From Xylona heveae TC161 (taxonomy: Eukaryota; Ascomycota; Xylonomycetes; Xylonales; Xylonaceae): DNA of 64,000 bases. The stretch lies in the NCBI RefSeq assembly GCF_001619985.1, contig NW_017264194.1, positions 744,001-808,000 of the forward strand, given 5' to 3'. How positions within the stretch are numbered: position 1 is the first letter of the stretch; every line of letters begins with the position of its first letter. Shown here piece after piece: positions 43,088 through 54,471 of this stretch. The position numbers and the translations under genes were made by a program. Under the pieces are notes generated by a model, which was not told where the DNA came from, searched no databases, and saw only the letters and a list, made by a program, of their open reading frames with translations.

Positions 43088-44067
43088 GTTGTTTGTGTGT
43101 TTGTATATCTCTGGTGTATCCTTGTAAATCTTCAAATCTTGGAATTATCAAATCTTCAGATATTCAAGCTTGTAAAAATAATTCTTCAATTGATACGACT
43201 ATTTATATAAGAATCATTGTAAGGCTGGCACGTATAGGCTGGCACGTATACGGGATGGAGGAGAGATGAAGCTTGATTGACAGTCTAGGCAGATAGCAAG
43301 CGACGTAATCTATATGGGTCGTGATGCGTGCAGTAGGCATCTCGCTATGTAGAGTAAACTTTGTAAGACTAAGTATTAGCGTTGAAATTAGCGACAAACC
43401 ATACCTTGTTTGCATTTACTAGTAACTTAATATACTAAGAAATCTGAACTACTTTCGGGAAAGTTCTGCCAAAACTTGCTCAAGTGCATTTTTTAGTTAT
43501 ACATACAGTGAGATATAACCATTATCCTTGGCTAGTTCTCAACTACCTTATAACTATTTCTTAACCATTTCCTAACCACCCTTTTACATTTTGCCTTCCC
43601 CTACAGTATGTTACTAAAAGGATCACCTTGGGGTACTTTGTTTTCTATGGCAAATACATATAATATAAAGTATTACTATGATACGGGCGCCTTCCATATC
43701 CGGCGAAGCCCAATGACAGCATATACTCGTAGCACGTGTAAAATCTATATAGAGCGAAGCGCTTGTAAACATTGAAGCTACCAAGGTTTTGTATGTTTTA
43801 AGTTACGTGTGGGTCCAAAGGTCGAAGTACATTGATAAGTCGTGGTATCGCTGCATATTTTTTTACTTCGATGGGAAGCTGTGTTGACGAGGATAAGTAC
43901 CAGTACTGCAAGTGTGCCTGGCACCAAACCATTGGTTGAGAGGCGGGACGTTCAAAAAGCAACAAAGTCATTACCTCCAGACGCTTATACGTATTGTACG
44001 TACCTAGTTATAACTATAATACATTGTATAATATAGGTATTAAAAACGACAAACAATCAAAAGTCAA
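43088..44067. other. Intergenic, dehydrogenase promoter and 3' side of MTG2
   Basis: 980 AT-rich bases; apart from the TATA box I see nothing that I can name. Confidence 0.5.
43201..43211 (-). promoter_or_regulatory. TATA box of the short-chain dehydrogenase gene
   Basis: The minus strand reads CTTATATAAAT about 115-125 bases upstream of the ATG at 43087, a good TATA element in a plausible place. Confidence 0.5.
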
Positions 44068-46029
44068 TCACTGACTGTCCAAAATATCCACCGCGAGGTC
44101 CACGATCCTCTCAATGCCCTCAGCGCGAATTGCGCTAACTGGGACAGCCCGTAGAAGAGCGCCATCCCTCCATCCATCTTCCTTCCCACTGGGATGTGCT
44201 TCTTGACCGCTTGCAACAGCATCGAGATACCTTTGAAGGTTGACGAAATTATCCTGGGTCTCGGACAGATCCGCCTTGGTAGCAACCACAAGCCATGGTT
44301 TAGCTGAAATGGGAAGAATATCAGACGCCAGCGGGGAAAGATGGAATGGCGACGTGTAAGATTGAATTGTAGAGTGCTGGGCATCATGATCTGGGTCCAG
44401 TTCGAGCTCGAGTTCAGCCTTGGAAATCTCGTCCTGTGTCTCCTCTGCGACAGCCCTCAGTTTCTCATATGCTGCAACCTCTCTCCAAAGGCCCTTGAGT
44501 GATTCCACCGCATCTCCAGCACCTAAATCGACGACGAACCCAAGGATTCCCGCACGCTCAATATGCCTGAGAAAGCCTAGGCCTAATCCACGATCTTGAT
44601 GGGCGCCAGGAATGAGACCAGGGATATCAGCAATTGTAAATTTGGTACGTGGCCCGTCTTTGCCATGGCGTCCTTGAGAATCTCTACCAAATAGCTTTGG
44701 CCGGCCCTTGTAATTATCTAGCACAACGGTCCCTATATTGGGCTGTAGGGTGGTAAACGCCCAATTACCGACGCGGGTTCGACTACGACTGAGGGAGCGC
44801 AACAGCGTGCTCTTTCCGGCATTGGGCAGACCCACGAGCCCGACGTCGGCAAGGAGCTTCAGTTCCAGCTCCAATTCTAACCGCATGGCTGGCTCCCCTT
44901 TCGTTGCATATTTGGGCCGCGGCACCGAGCGGCTGATGAAATGCGGGTTCCCCAAGCCCCCTGCAGCGCCCGCAGCGAGGAGAAGAGGCTGTTCCATGGG
45001 TTTGGAAAGGTCCAAAGAAATGGGCGCGGGTAGCTGCATCATGCTGAGATGGGACCGTCGTACACGGGGAAGAGGAGGAAACTCGGTCGTTGCGAAGTCA
45101 GAAGGAGCGGAGGCCGGGTGCAATAGCCATTTGTCGCGGCGGAATTCAATGCTTTGAGATTCAAAGTCCGTCAGGGCGGAGCCATGAACTCGCTGTTCGG
45201 ACTCGGACTCCTCGCCTTCGAGGATGCTAGAGTTCTTTTTTTGTGTCTTCAAGTAAAGTTTTCGACGTTCTTCTTCCTCTGCGAGAGGGTCATATCGAGA
45301 AATTTCCCGTACGACTGTGCCCACAGGGACTTGAAGTAATACGTCTTCGCCCCGTTCACCTCCCTTGTTTTTCCCACGCCCGTTTCTGCCGCGTCCTGCT
45401 TTAAGGATGCCTCTCCGTGCAAGCTTGTGGAGGCTGGTCTCGCCTTGGACGGCCTGAATGTAGATGTTGCCACCACTGCCTCCATCTCCACCATTGGCCG
45501 GACCGTTCGCAATATATTTTTCTCGTAGAAACGACACGCACCCGTGACCGCCGCCGCCAGCGTGGAGTGTAATAGAGCAGCGATCGGTGAATAGAGATCG
45601 AGAATAGTCATCCGGAAGTGGGTCGAGCCGGTTTACAAGCGTAGCATCTTCGCCCTTAGGCCCATCTCCTGAGAGAGGGTCGACTCGTCTCGGAAGCACC
45701 TTGTGGTAGTCCTCTTCATCAACTTCGGTCGCCTGGGCATCGAGCTTGTTTGTCTGATTAATATGTGCCGAGGAAGAGATATGGCGGAAATTCAGAGAGC
45801 AATTGGAAGAATATCCAAGTGTTGAGGCTACATCTGCTTGCTTAGAGGCTCTGCGAGCTGTAAGGCAGGAAATGCCCCGTGATCGTTGCCATGATATAGA
45901 GGCAGTCGAAGCAGTTACAAGATGGCGTGACAGTGTAGGCTTGCTCAACGCGGGATAGAGAAAAGGCGTCAACGTCAATGTTAGTACATTTCCAACATGA
46001 CGTGAACTCCTTGAAGCTGAGGGCGACAT
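44068..46029 (-). CDS. MTG2: Mitochondrial Obg-family GTPase
   Basis: Single exon, 653 residues, ATG at 46029. The N-terminal 80-100 residues are rich in Ser, Thr and Arg with few acidic residues, as for a mitochondrial presequence. Next is the glycine-rich Obg fold: LHAGGGGHGCVSFLREKYIANG with GGDGGSGGNIY and KGGERGEDVLLQVPVGT. An insert of about 130 residues interrupts the Obg domain before AAGGLGNPHF, as is common in fungi. GTPase motifs: G1 GLPNAGKST (about residue 397), G3 DIPGLIPGAH (about 468), G4 ATKADL (about 584) and G5-like VSAIRAEG. Yeast Mtg2 is needed for assembly of the large mitochondrial ribosomal subunit. Identification is firm. Confidence 0.94.
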   Translation of the reverse strand: MSPSASRSSRHVGNVLTLTLTPFLYPALSKPTLSRHLVTASTASISWQRSRGISCLTARRASKQADVASTLGYSSNCSLNFRHISSSAHINQTNKLDAQATEVDEEDYHKVLPRRVDPLSGDGPKGEDATLVNRLDPLPDDYSRSLFTDRCSITLHAGGGGHGCVSFLREKYIANGPANGGDGGSGGNIYIQAVQGETSLHKLARRGILKAGRGRNGRGKNKGGERGEDVLLQVPVGTVVREISRYDPLAEEEERRKLYLKTQKKNSSILEGEESESEQRVHGSALTDFESQSIEFRRDKWLLHPASAPSDFATTEFPPLPRVRRSHLSMMQLPAPISLDLSKPMEQPLLLAAGAAGGLGNPHFISRSVPRPKYATKGEPAMRLELELELKLLADVGLVGLPNAGKSTLLRSLSRSRTRVGNWAFTTLQPNIGTVVLDNYKGRPKLFGRDSQGRHGKDGPRTKFTIADIPGLIPGAHQDRGLGLGFLRHIERAGILGFVVDLGAGDAVESLKGLWREVAAYEKLRAVAEETQDEISKAELELELDPDHDAQHSTIQSYTSPFHLSPLASDILPISAKPWLVVATKADLSETQDNFVNLQRYLDAVASGQEAHPSGKEDGWRDGALLRAVPVSAIRAEGIERIVDLAVDILDSQ

Positions 46030-46575
46030 TTGCCCTATATTCAGTGATCTTATTCGTCAATTGCTTGGAATTGCTCTAAGTGAAAAACATCATCGTCGAG
46101 TAAGATCCCGGAGGGGCAGCCACTGGACCTCCGACATGCAAGTATACTCTACGGTAATCTGCACGATCCATGCCCGAAACGATCTCCCGCCTATTCCTGC
46201 TATCTAACATGGCTCTCACAAAGAGACGTCACACATTTAAATCATTCAAACCACGTATGGATAATCAGGGAATTTGCAAGTATTGAATCAAGAACAAATA
46301 AATCTTATCAAATTTTCAATAATCAAGAGGTATATATCCTACAAAGAACAATAATCAAAACTCGAGTAAGATGCCGAGCAACGCGATAAACCACGGTATA
46401 TCCCTATCTGATACCAAACACTCACCAGAATGTTCAAAATCCGCTGCCAAAAACTAAATGACCGAGTGCGAGCTTTTAAAGTGGCATATATCAAACCCCA
46501 GATTGAATGGTGTAAAATATATAATAAAAAAAAAGAAGTGAAATCCAAAATGAGACCCCAAGACCCGGAACTTAT
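46030..46575. other. Intergenic, MTG2 promoter and 3' side of the Zn2Cys6 gene
   Basis: 546 bases; no gene or clear element seen. Confidence 0.5.
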
Positions 46576-49500
46576 TCAAAGACCAGAACTAGTAGTAGGC
46601 CCTCCAAAAAAGAAGCCATCAAAGAGATCAAACTGTGAACCGTCACTCCAGTCGTGATCCAGATCCATACCCATCCCAAAACCAAAATCAATGCCCGTAT
46701 TGCCGACTCCATTATCGATAAAATCAAAAGCCTGAAATGAAGGGTCTGCCAATATGCTGTGTCCGTAAACATTTTCCGCTGTTAGGGGTTGACCTTGGCT
46801 CTGTGTACCACGCGCTTGTGCTTGCACCTGGGCAAAATGGGCCTGCATGTTCGGGTCCGCTGACGCTGGAACTCTTCGGTGACCTCCTGGGACAGCATTG
46901 TACAGCGTGTTTTGCGCAGCAGAAGATGCAGGCACAGCGGCGATCACCTGGGGGGAAGATGATGATGATGCTATGCTTTTAGGATTCCCCAATGGAGATA
47001 TACTGCCTTCTTGCCTCGGCCACCATCTTGAAGCTGGTGGCGGATTTCTGGCATTTTGGCCCTGTTCGTAGCCTCGACCATGTGCACTGCTCTCTTCCGG
47101 GAAAAGATCGCCCAGGTTCATGTCAAATCGAGGAGGCGGTCTCACTGAGCTTTGTACCGCAGGATTATTGGGTGCAACCTTTTGTTGACCATTGCGGTTG
47201 CTGTTGTTTTCGATATTGGTATTCAGAGGAGGCGCCATATTTTCGCGTGATTGGTAAGGTGGAGGCTGATACGCTGATGGAACCGTCCGCCGTGAATCTA
47301 GGCCGGATGCTTGAGACCCAAATCCAGTCGTCGAGAGACACATCTGAACAGTGGCCTTGCTCATCCGGTCAAAAGCATCGCGGCAGGCTTCTGCAGGTGG
47401 GCATTTTTGGGTCAGATCTGTTAGTACTGATGTCGCAGAGAGGATCGTAAAGTCCACTTCATCCATAGTCTGTGTTTGATATTAGGTGAAAAATTTCTGA
47501 TTTGGCATTATATTGGAACCAACTCACCAATTTACTTCTGACCAGGGCAGAATGCCAAATCGCATAAAGAAACGAAAGACCTATATCACCTCGTCAATGA
47601 AACGCCAATCGAAATTTCGCCCGATCACAAACCCACCTGCCATGAAGAGATGATGTGTAGCCAGAAACGTATAGTTGACAAGACGGACGCGATGAAGCTG
47701 CCGGTAAATTCTCAAGACCTTTTGCCCAGCTTCCGCTACCTTTAGATATACTCGCTCCTCATCTTCCTTTTCTTCAACGTTGATCATAGATGGGCTAGAA
47801 ACGTCATCTGTCGGCCCTAGCTCCTCTGCAAGCGTGTGCGGCACGCTGAGGCTATGCCGATACAACATGATCACGGCTTGCCAGTAATTCAATTCCAAGA
47901 ACTGCACAGGGAATCTGACGCCGATATCTTCCTGCCTTGGCGATGATTCCTTCCATTCGAGCAATCGATGATCAATATCAGCCCTCCATGCTCTGAATGA
48001 ATTGAATCGGTGAAGCCACGGCGAGACAAGATGTTTTGGCATATATTTATTGTGCTTGTTTACTCCATGTGCGCGTGCAATCTTTGCCTGCTGATATTGC
48101 AAGACCTGCAATATTTCTGATTGGAGTAGCCGTAGGCGGATATAGTGATGAGAGACTAGCTTATAACTTGGAACAATAGAATTATTAGGCGGTGAGAGGA
48201 AGCCTTCTGGCGTTATATAGTCGTCGTCAAGTAGAGATGGGAATTCCGTGGTGATAACCAAATCCGTAATGCCAAATGGGCGACCTACGCACGTGCTAAC
48301 GAGACGATCAAATGAATAGACGCACCACCACAACCTCCTTCGCAAGTCGCGTACCCATTCCCTGCGCCCCACTTCCTTTGCATCGACTTTTGGCGCGTGC
48401 GGAGGCATAGCAGAGGCCTCGTTCAGACCCTCCTGTTTGATCCGCTGACCGAGTTCAGCCGCAGCCGCAGCCTCGATTTCCACGCCATCTTCATAATGGA
48501 GACCTAAATCGACGGCTAAGCGCACGGCAACACCGCTAATGTACCATAGTCCCGGTGCCACAGGGCGCAGAAGTGCGAAGCTGGCCAGCAATAGAACGGC
48601 CTGTAGCTCCTCCAAACCACCACCAAAGCCGTCCGGCCGGTCAGCAGCCGGAGATGAACCTAGAAACGACTCCAAATGAACGATGGCAGACGCATGATAC
48701 TCTTCAGGCTGATGCTGCTGACTGGAAAGCGGGTTTTTGCCATCGCCTGGCCCCGGCGAAGACTTAGCTTGAGAGCTAGAAGTTGAAGGGTCAGGAGACT
48801 CTTCCCGATCAGACGAGCCCCAGATGATGGCAGCGCCGATGGCGAAGACTATGTTCAAAATATACAATTCCCTTGGCGTTCGTAGCTTTTCATCGATAGA
48901 ATATGCCCGATTGAAGAGACTCATGAACTCTCCCCGATGCAAGATGGGTATCTGAGGATTTGCATGCTCGAAATAAAGTGAAACCAACTTCACGCCAAGA
49001 TCCTTATCGGGAAACGGGGCAGGTTTTATTGTTGGCTTCGTATGCAGACCAAAAAATGAGTCTCGCATGGTTGGACCTCCCGATGCAGCTGTGCTGGGTC
49101 GAATGCTGCCTCTTTCTGACGATGCCCCCGTGACTGAGCTTTTCACAGCGGCGAAAACAACACGTGCAAATGAAATCCCAGACGTAGACCCCAGATATCG
49201 CGGATCTGATGCGCCTTGGACGGAAACCATGCCAATATTCGATACTAATTTATTTAATTTGTCGGCGTCATTTTGCGGCCTGCGCCAACCATCTTCCGGC
49301 AATTCACGCCCCGCGGCCGGACCAATAGCTCTTCGGGCAGCCCCGTCTGTGTTTGTCGGTTTCTCTTCAGACAGCGCAGAGGTTCCATTCAGCCCAGCCC
49401 CCTGCGCGTTGTCGGATTCAAAAGCCTGCGCCGGTGCATAGGGGATGCCATTATTTTGTAGGAGAGTCTCAAGATATGAAACGCGGGTTTCGAGGAAGTA

Positions 49501-49908
49501 GACGTAGCTGCACTCCGGTAAACTCCCGTTAGCATAAAAACCTCAAAATATTCGGAAAGGTTGTAGTGGGGGAATGACCAGCGACAAAACAGACACTCAC
49601 CTTCTCGGAATTTCCCTCTTTGTAATTGGATCATACCCCACACACTTTACTCCAGCTTTTTCGCACGATGCGCAGGCTGGCAGCCGCTGATCACATCTAT
49701 TCTTTCGCAGACGGCATCGATTGCAGGCGGAGACATTGCGAAAAGACGAGGATATCGACGAAGCCGCAGAGGCCGGTGGAGAGGGTTGAGTAAATGGACC
49801 GCCTTCTATTGGTGAAGGTTCATCGGAAAGTTCGCGGGGCCGCTTGACGCCTGCAACAGGTGCGGTCCTCGCCGTAATGGTAGAGGCAGGAGATGAGGTG
49901 TTACTCAT
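46576..49908 (-). CDS. Zn2Cys6 fungal-specific transcription factor with fungal_trans domain
   Basis: I read complement(join(46576..47469, 47528..47580, 47637..49507, 49601..49908)), 1041 residues. The zinc cluster is CNRCRLRKNRC..CASCEKAGVKC with Cys at 62, 65, 72, 79, 82 and 89 (C-x2-C-x6-C-x6-C-x2-C-x6-C). The linker DPITKREIPRS followed, across intron 1, by YVYFLETRVSYLETLL resembles the Ppr1-type linker and coiled coil for dimerisation. The middle-homology region (PF04082) includes WWCVYSFDRLVS and GRPFGITDLVITTEFPS. A 53-nt exon (47528-47580) restores LFMAGLSFLYAIWHSAL; skipping it would shift the frame. The C-terminal 250 residues are Asn/Gln/Pro/Ser-rich, ending in an acidic Asp/Phe patch that could activate transcription. 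Target genes are unknown. Confidence 0.9.
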
Positions 49909-52358
49909 GGAGACAGCTACCGCAGCATAGCTCGTCGCTCTTATTTCTCCTCTTCCTCCTAGCGATCGTCGCGAACGTGGTCGGCGTTGAGCGTTTCAGA
50001 ATAATTCCGCGTGAGATTGTTTATAGTCCAGATTCGCCAGCAATCTTCTGCATCTCAATGTAGCGGAGCGCACACAAAGACAGCTGCCCAAACTTTCCTG
50101 CGGAGTGTCCTCCGCGAAAGCCGTCAAGGACCAGTTTGCAATATAGGTGCTTGTTTCCCAAGGCACTGATTGCAGTAGCTTTGGTGAGAGACGGTGTGTG
50201 ATTTCAAATCCGAGGCTTGGCGATATAGTACTAACTCGAATGGCAATCTAGCAATTCAATTGACCTCAGACTTTGGCAGAGTCAAACTAAAAAATTGGGT
50301 TAGGACCGGTGTCTAATTGGAAAAAAAAAGTGCCTTACCGCCGAACGGCACCCGGGTCCAAAATGTGTATCGTGCTGCGTCGGACGAGGACAGGAACACG
50401 GAGAGCCGAGAGAAGCAGCAATTACTCCACTAATTAGGCGGCAAAGAAACCGGTCCACTGGGAATAGCGATACCGATTCGCGATAATCTTTAGATGAAAA
50501 GTCTCAAAGAAAGCTTCCAGTGGACTTGCGCTCTGGTTGGTAAAGGGTGACCGTCGGAAAAAGGATGGATTCGCCTTGTTGGTTCGTAAAGTGTATCCAC
50601 TTAGCTGTACATAATCTTCTTCAGTCCTCCACTTCCTGCACCCGTTGCGGAGATCCTCTTATCTCTCCCGGAGTAAGCCCGCTAGGCGCGCAGGCCGTGC
50701 CGGCGAGCGAATGGATTAAAGCCTTAAGGTGTGCGAATCGAGTAATAGCAATTCCACACTGATAAGTTAACCAACCCCAACCCACGGTTATGTTAGCGAA
50801 TCCCACGTCGTGACCAGGTTACAGCTGCCTCAGTTCCGTATTCGGGAGTCTCATAACCGATTGGGTGCCCAGTGACGACGATCCATAAGATTGAGATAAT
50901 ATCCCATGCTCTAGGAGTCCAATAATGAGAGGAAAACTTTTTTCCCATCACCAGCAGCGTAAGAAATATTTGGGGAAGAAATTTGATGGTCGATAGGTCT
51001 AGGCTGAACCCTCTTTGGTCAGCCAGATACCGTTGGACATGGGTGATCTCTGAGCCACTAATTTCGAAACCCTCAATCATTCATCTGGTAGGTTCACTCA
51101 GTGAAAACTTCAAGATACAAAGCTGAATCCATATTACTGACCCCTCTTGTTACCTTGCATACAACAAGATAATCTGAACCCAGTGATTGAAATTGGTAAA
51201 TGATTCGTCTGTAAAGTCATCCAACGTCACAGTACTTGACAGGGTAGAGCTGGCAGATTCGGCTACAGTTCCAATGCAAGAAACCGCAGCCTGAGAAGTT
51301 TATTGGTCAGGGTCAGATGCAAGATTCTCCACAAGAAGCTGTCATAGCATAACAGGGGTGCAGACGGGGTGGCTGCTCTATATGGAGCATCGTCCGTCAT
51401 ACCGGATACATCAATATGGCTGACAGTATTGAGGGTTTACGATAATGCAGTAAGGTGGGTGCCAAAATTCCTCACTCCCACCGGGAGGAAGACCAATTGG
51501 GATGGATGACAAGCATCCATCGCAAGCCAAAAAGGCTGAAACAGCGGAGCTGAAAAGCGAGACGAAATACTATGGGGGAGCTCAGCTTGAAGGTCAGACT
51601 CGGCCTTGATCGGCGTCGGCACGTGGCGATGCTTCGTCATCCTTCTCACAACAGGGTTCGGCAAGAATAAATTTCACCAGTATGTTGCCGCGCTATCATA
51701 ATACGAAAACATGATTCGATCAAGGAGGAAGGAGCAATGGAAGTATTCTTGAAGATATACGCTGGTTGAGCAGAAGTAATTGCTTGCATCCCCCCAATAT
51801 TTCGCCTCTAAGATTATCTGGAAATGTGAAAAGTTCCCCTTCCGCCCGAGGTATGTTATGCAAATAAAGAGATGACCGCCAAATCGAACAGAGCCCAAAA
51901 AATGGGTATTTGTGCATGATATAAGAAAACTGTTAAACCAAAATAACTGTGCCCAACGCATGGTAAACCAAAGGAAAATAAAATGAACGCTCTCCTAGAT
52001 AGCTATGCGAATCGACTCCCCACAGAAGCCCGAGGAGTAATCAACGGCAATGGCAATTATAGGAGAAACTAAAAGACTCCAAAACGACCGACAAAAAAAA
52101 ATGCAGGACCGATACCGCCCTTCTATGAGAAAACCCGACGCCCCATGTCAAACCAGTACTTCGGTCCAATCGACCCGGTATATCTTATTAGACTCGGTAT
52201 ATATGAGCAAATATGCATCTACCCGTTCCCATAAAAAAAGGAAGAGAGCAAGAGTCCGACATATGTTCCGACTCGAATCCACACCAGAAAGGGGAATAAT
52301 GAGGTAAAAGGAAAAATAAAAACAAAAAAGAAGACTCTCTATATCATTGCCTCATGGC
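49909..52358. other. 2.45-kb stretch without recognisable genes
   Basis: It holds the promoter of the Zn2Cys6 gene on the left and the 3' region of the MFS gene on the right. Only short open frames without family signs are seen. No tRNA, repeat or palindrome of note was recognised. Confidence 0.5.
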
Positions 52359-54471
52359 TCAGTTCCGAGATTTTGAACCAGTATTGACAGCGTCAACCAC
52401 GATCTTACTGCGAGGAGAGGAATGCTCTCCCGTGAAGACTTCAGCAGGAGCGAGCGGCGTTGTCTCAGCAATCGGGAATGTAGCTTCAACTGGCTCGGGC
52501 TCGCAGTAAGGCTCAAGATAAGGTTCGCCCAAGTCCGCTTCCTCGTCGATGGAATCCTCAGGCACGTTGTCGAGCCGGCCTGGACCCTCCTCCATCCAGA
52601 GGCTCTCAAAAGCGCCAATGATACCGACTATGCCACTGGCCCACCAAGCAAGACCGGCATATCCAAGCCGGAGTCCAACAGCATGGACGAGGCCAGAAAT
52701 GGTCGGACCAAAAGCTCGAGCGAGACTGGCAGTAGAGGCCGCGATACCATTGATCACTCCGAGGACCATGAGTGACGGTGCTGAATTAGTAAGAAGAATC
52801 GCATTTGCGGGATAAGCCAATACGCCAGCAGTGATCTTCCAAACCAGGCACATGCCAACGCCAACCATTTGTAATGGCTTTGGCAAAAGCACAATGTAGG
52901 GAACCATAATGTAAAGCAATGGATATGTCATGGCAACGAAACGGAAGGTGTTCAAGCTTCCAAACCTCCGAACAATAAGAGGAAAGAGGAAAATCTGGGC
53001 GAACATTGAGTAAAGACCCTGCAGTGACATGATGAACCCGATGGTCTTGGTGGGAAGTCCGAAGCCTCCAGTGAATTTGAAGGGGAGAGAAATGCTCTCA
53101 TGTGACTGAGGCGTACTCAAAAACACCGGCATTAGTTGGTCGAAGGACATGGTGTGGCTGCAGTGTATTAGCCAAAATGATCACAATAGTGAGAATCAAG
53201 TCCACTCACTATGCTAGAATACCATATCCGATGATATTAAGAACGACCTGCTTAGTGAAGGCTTCTCGAACAGAGGGCTGGGATCGACGGCGCTTCTCAT
53301 CCAGGGGCTGGGGCGGAGGATCGGAGGAGGAACCTTGGGAACAGGCAATGCGTGGTGAACCCTCCGTGGTCCGGTATCCAGGTGGCTGCTCATCCTCGAG
53401 CAGAGAACGGGATTCTTCGAGATTCGCGTCGCCACCCTTGCCGAACAATGGTTCATCGGGTTTGCTTGAGAATTTACTTAGGATCCATCTTCCAACCTCT
53501 AATCCGACATCGCGATGGTGCTTCTTTTCTTCATGCGTCTCCTCCAGAAAAAGAATTCCGATAATCACTCCGCAGGCAAGAACCACAGCGCACACAAGAT
53601 TGGGTAGGAGATAGGGGAAGCGGTCGAAAATTGTGCCTCGAGGAAATAGGTATGGGTAGCTCGTGCAGGGATCGGCCAATGCACCACCGAGAGCGGGCCC
53701 GAGGATTGATCTGGATTACTTGTTAATGCATAACTTAAAGTCAAAAGAGAGAGGGACACCTACCCAAGGCACCAGACAAAGGGCATAATGGAGTAAGCCC
53801 GCGCTGATCACACTGTCAGGAGCTGAGAGATTTTGGAGACTTGGAAGTTATTAACTCACGTTGATGTTCCTTCTCTGTAATCATCTCGGCAACAGTAGTC
53901 TGCAGAACACCAATATTCCTAAAAAAGAGAAACAGTCACATCAGATTTTGATCAGAACATTCTTGCAGAGAACCGCATACCCATTCAGCAGTCCTCCTAG
54001 AGCTCGAGCCAGTAAGGCAACAGGCAGACTAGGCGCAAATCCAAAGATGAGCATGCTCAAGCCCGTACCAGCCAGGCCCGTGAGAAGAATGGGCTTCCGG
54101 CCTACACGGTCACTCAGGCGGCCCCAAACAACACCCGTGGAGAACTCGGCGAAGGCAAAAGCAGAAGTCACCATGCCGGCATAGATGGCAATCTGTCGGT
54201 CATCCTTGGTGATCTTGAAGGAGAGAATCATATAATAAATGTATGGAAAGATGGACATGAACGCAATAGGCTCGCAAATACGGCATAATGCTGGGATGTT
54301 GTTAGCATTCGACTACATCGTACTCCTCTTTTTGCCTCCATCTGTCAGCGGAGCATGAGAGACCTTACCTAAGATGAAAAGTTGTTGAGTAGGAAAGGGA
54401 GCCACCTTCCTCCCAAAGCGAGTACTCCGCTGCCCAGAGTATGAGGCTGAAGGGGAAGGCATCTTGAGCAT
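52359..54471 (-). CDS. Major facilitator superfamily transporter (YCR023C/ZIFL-like)
   Basis: I read complement(join(52359..53157, 53210..53710, 53764..53803, 53860..53918, 53981..54290, 54369..54471)), 603 residues. Six exons, two of them only 40 and 59 nt, with introns of 52-78 nt; every junction restores MFS text: LFILALCRICEPIAFMS, LLNGNIGVLQTTVAEM, EHQPRAYSIMPFVWCLG, CLGSILGPALGGALADP and GILAYHTMSFDQLMP. The loop 2-3 signature GRLSDRVGRKP is present, and about 12 membrane segments flank a Ser/Pro-rich central loop of about 110 residues. The tail of about 80 residues is acidic and Pro-rich. Plant ZIF-like relatives move zinc or organic ligands, mostly at the vacuole; the substrate here is unknown. 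Start at 54471 or the ATG three codons later. Confidence 0.9.
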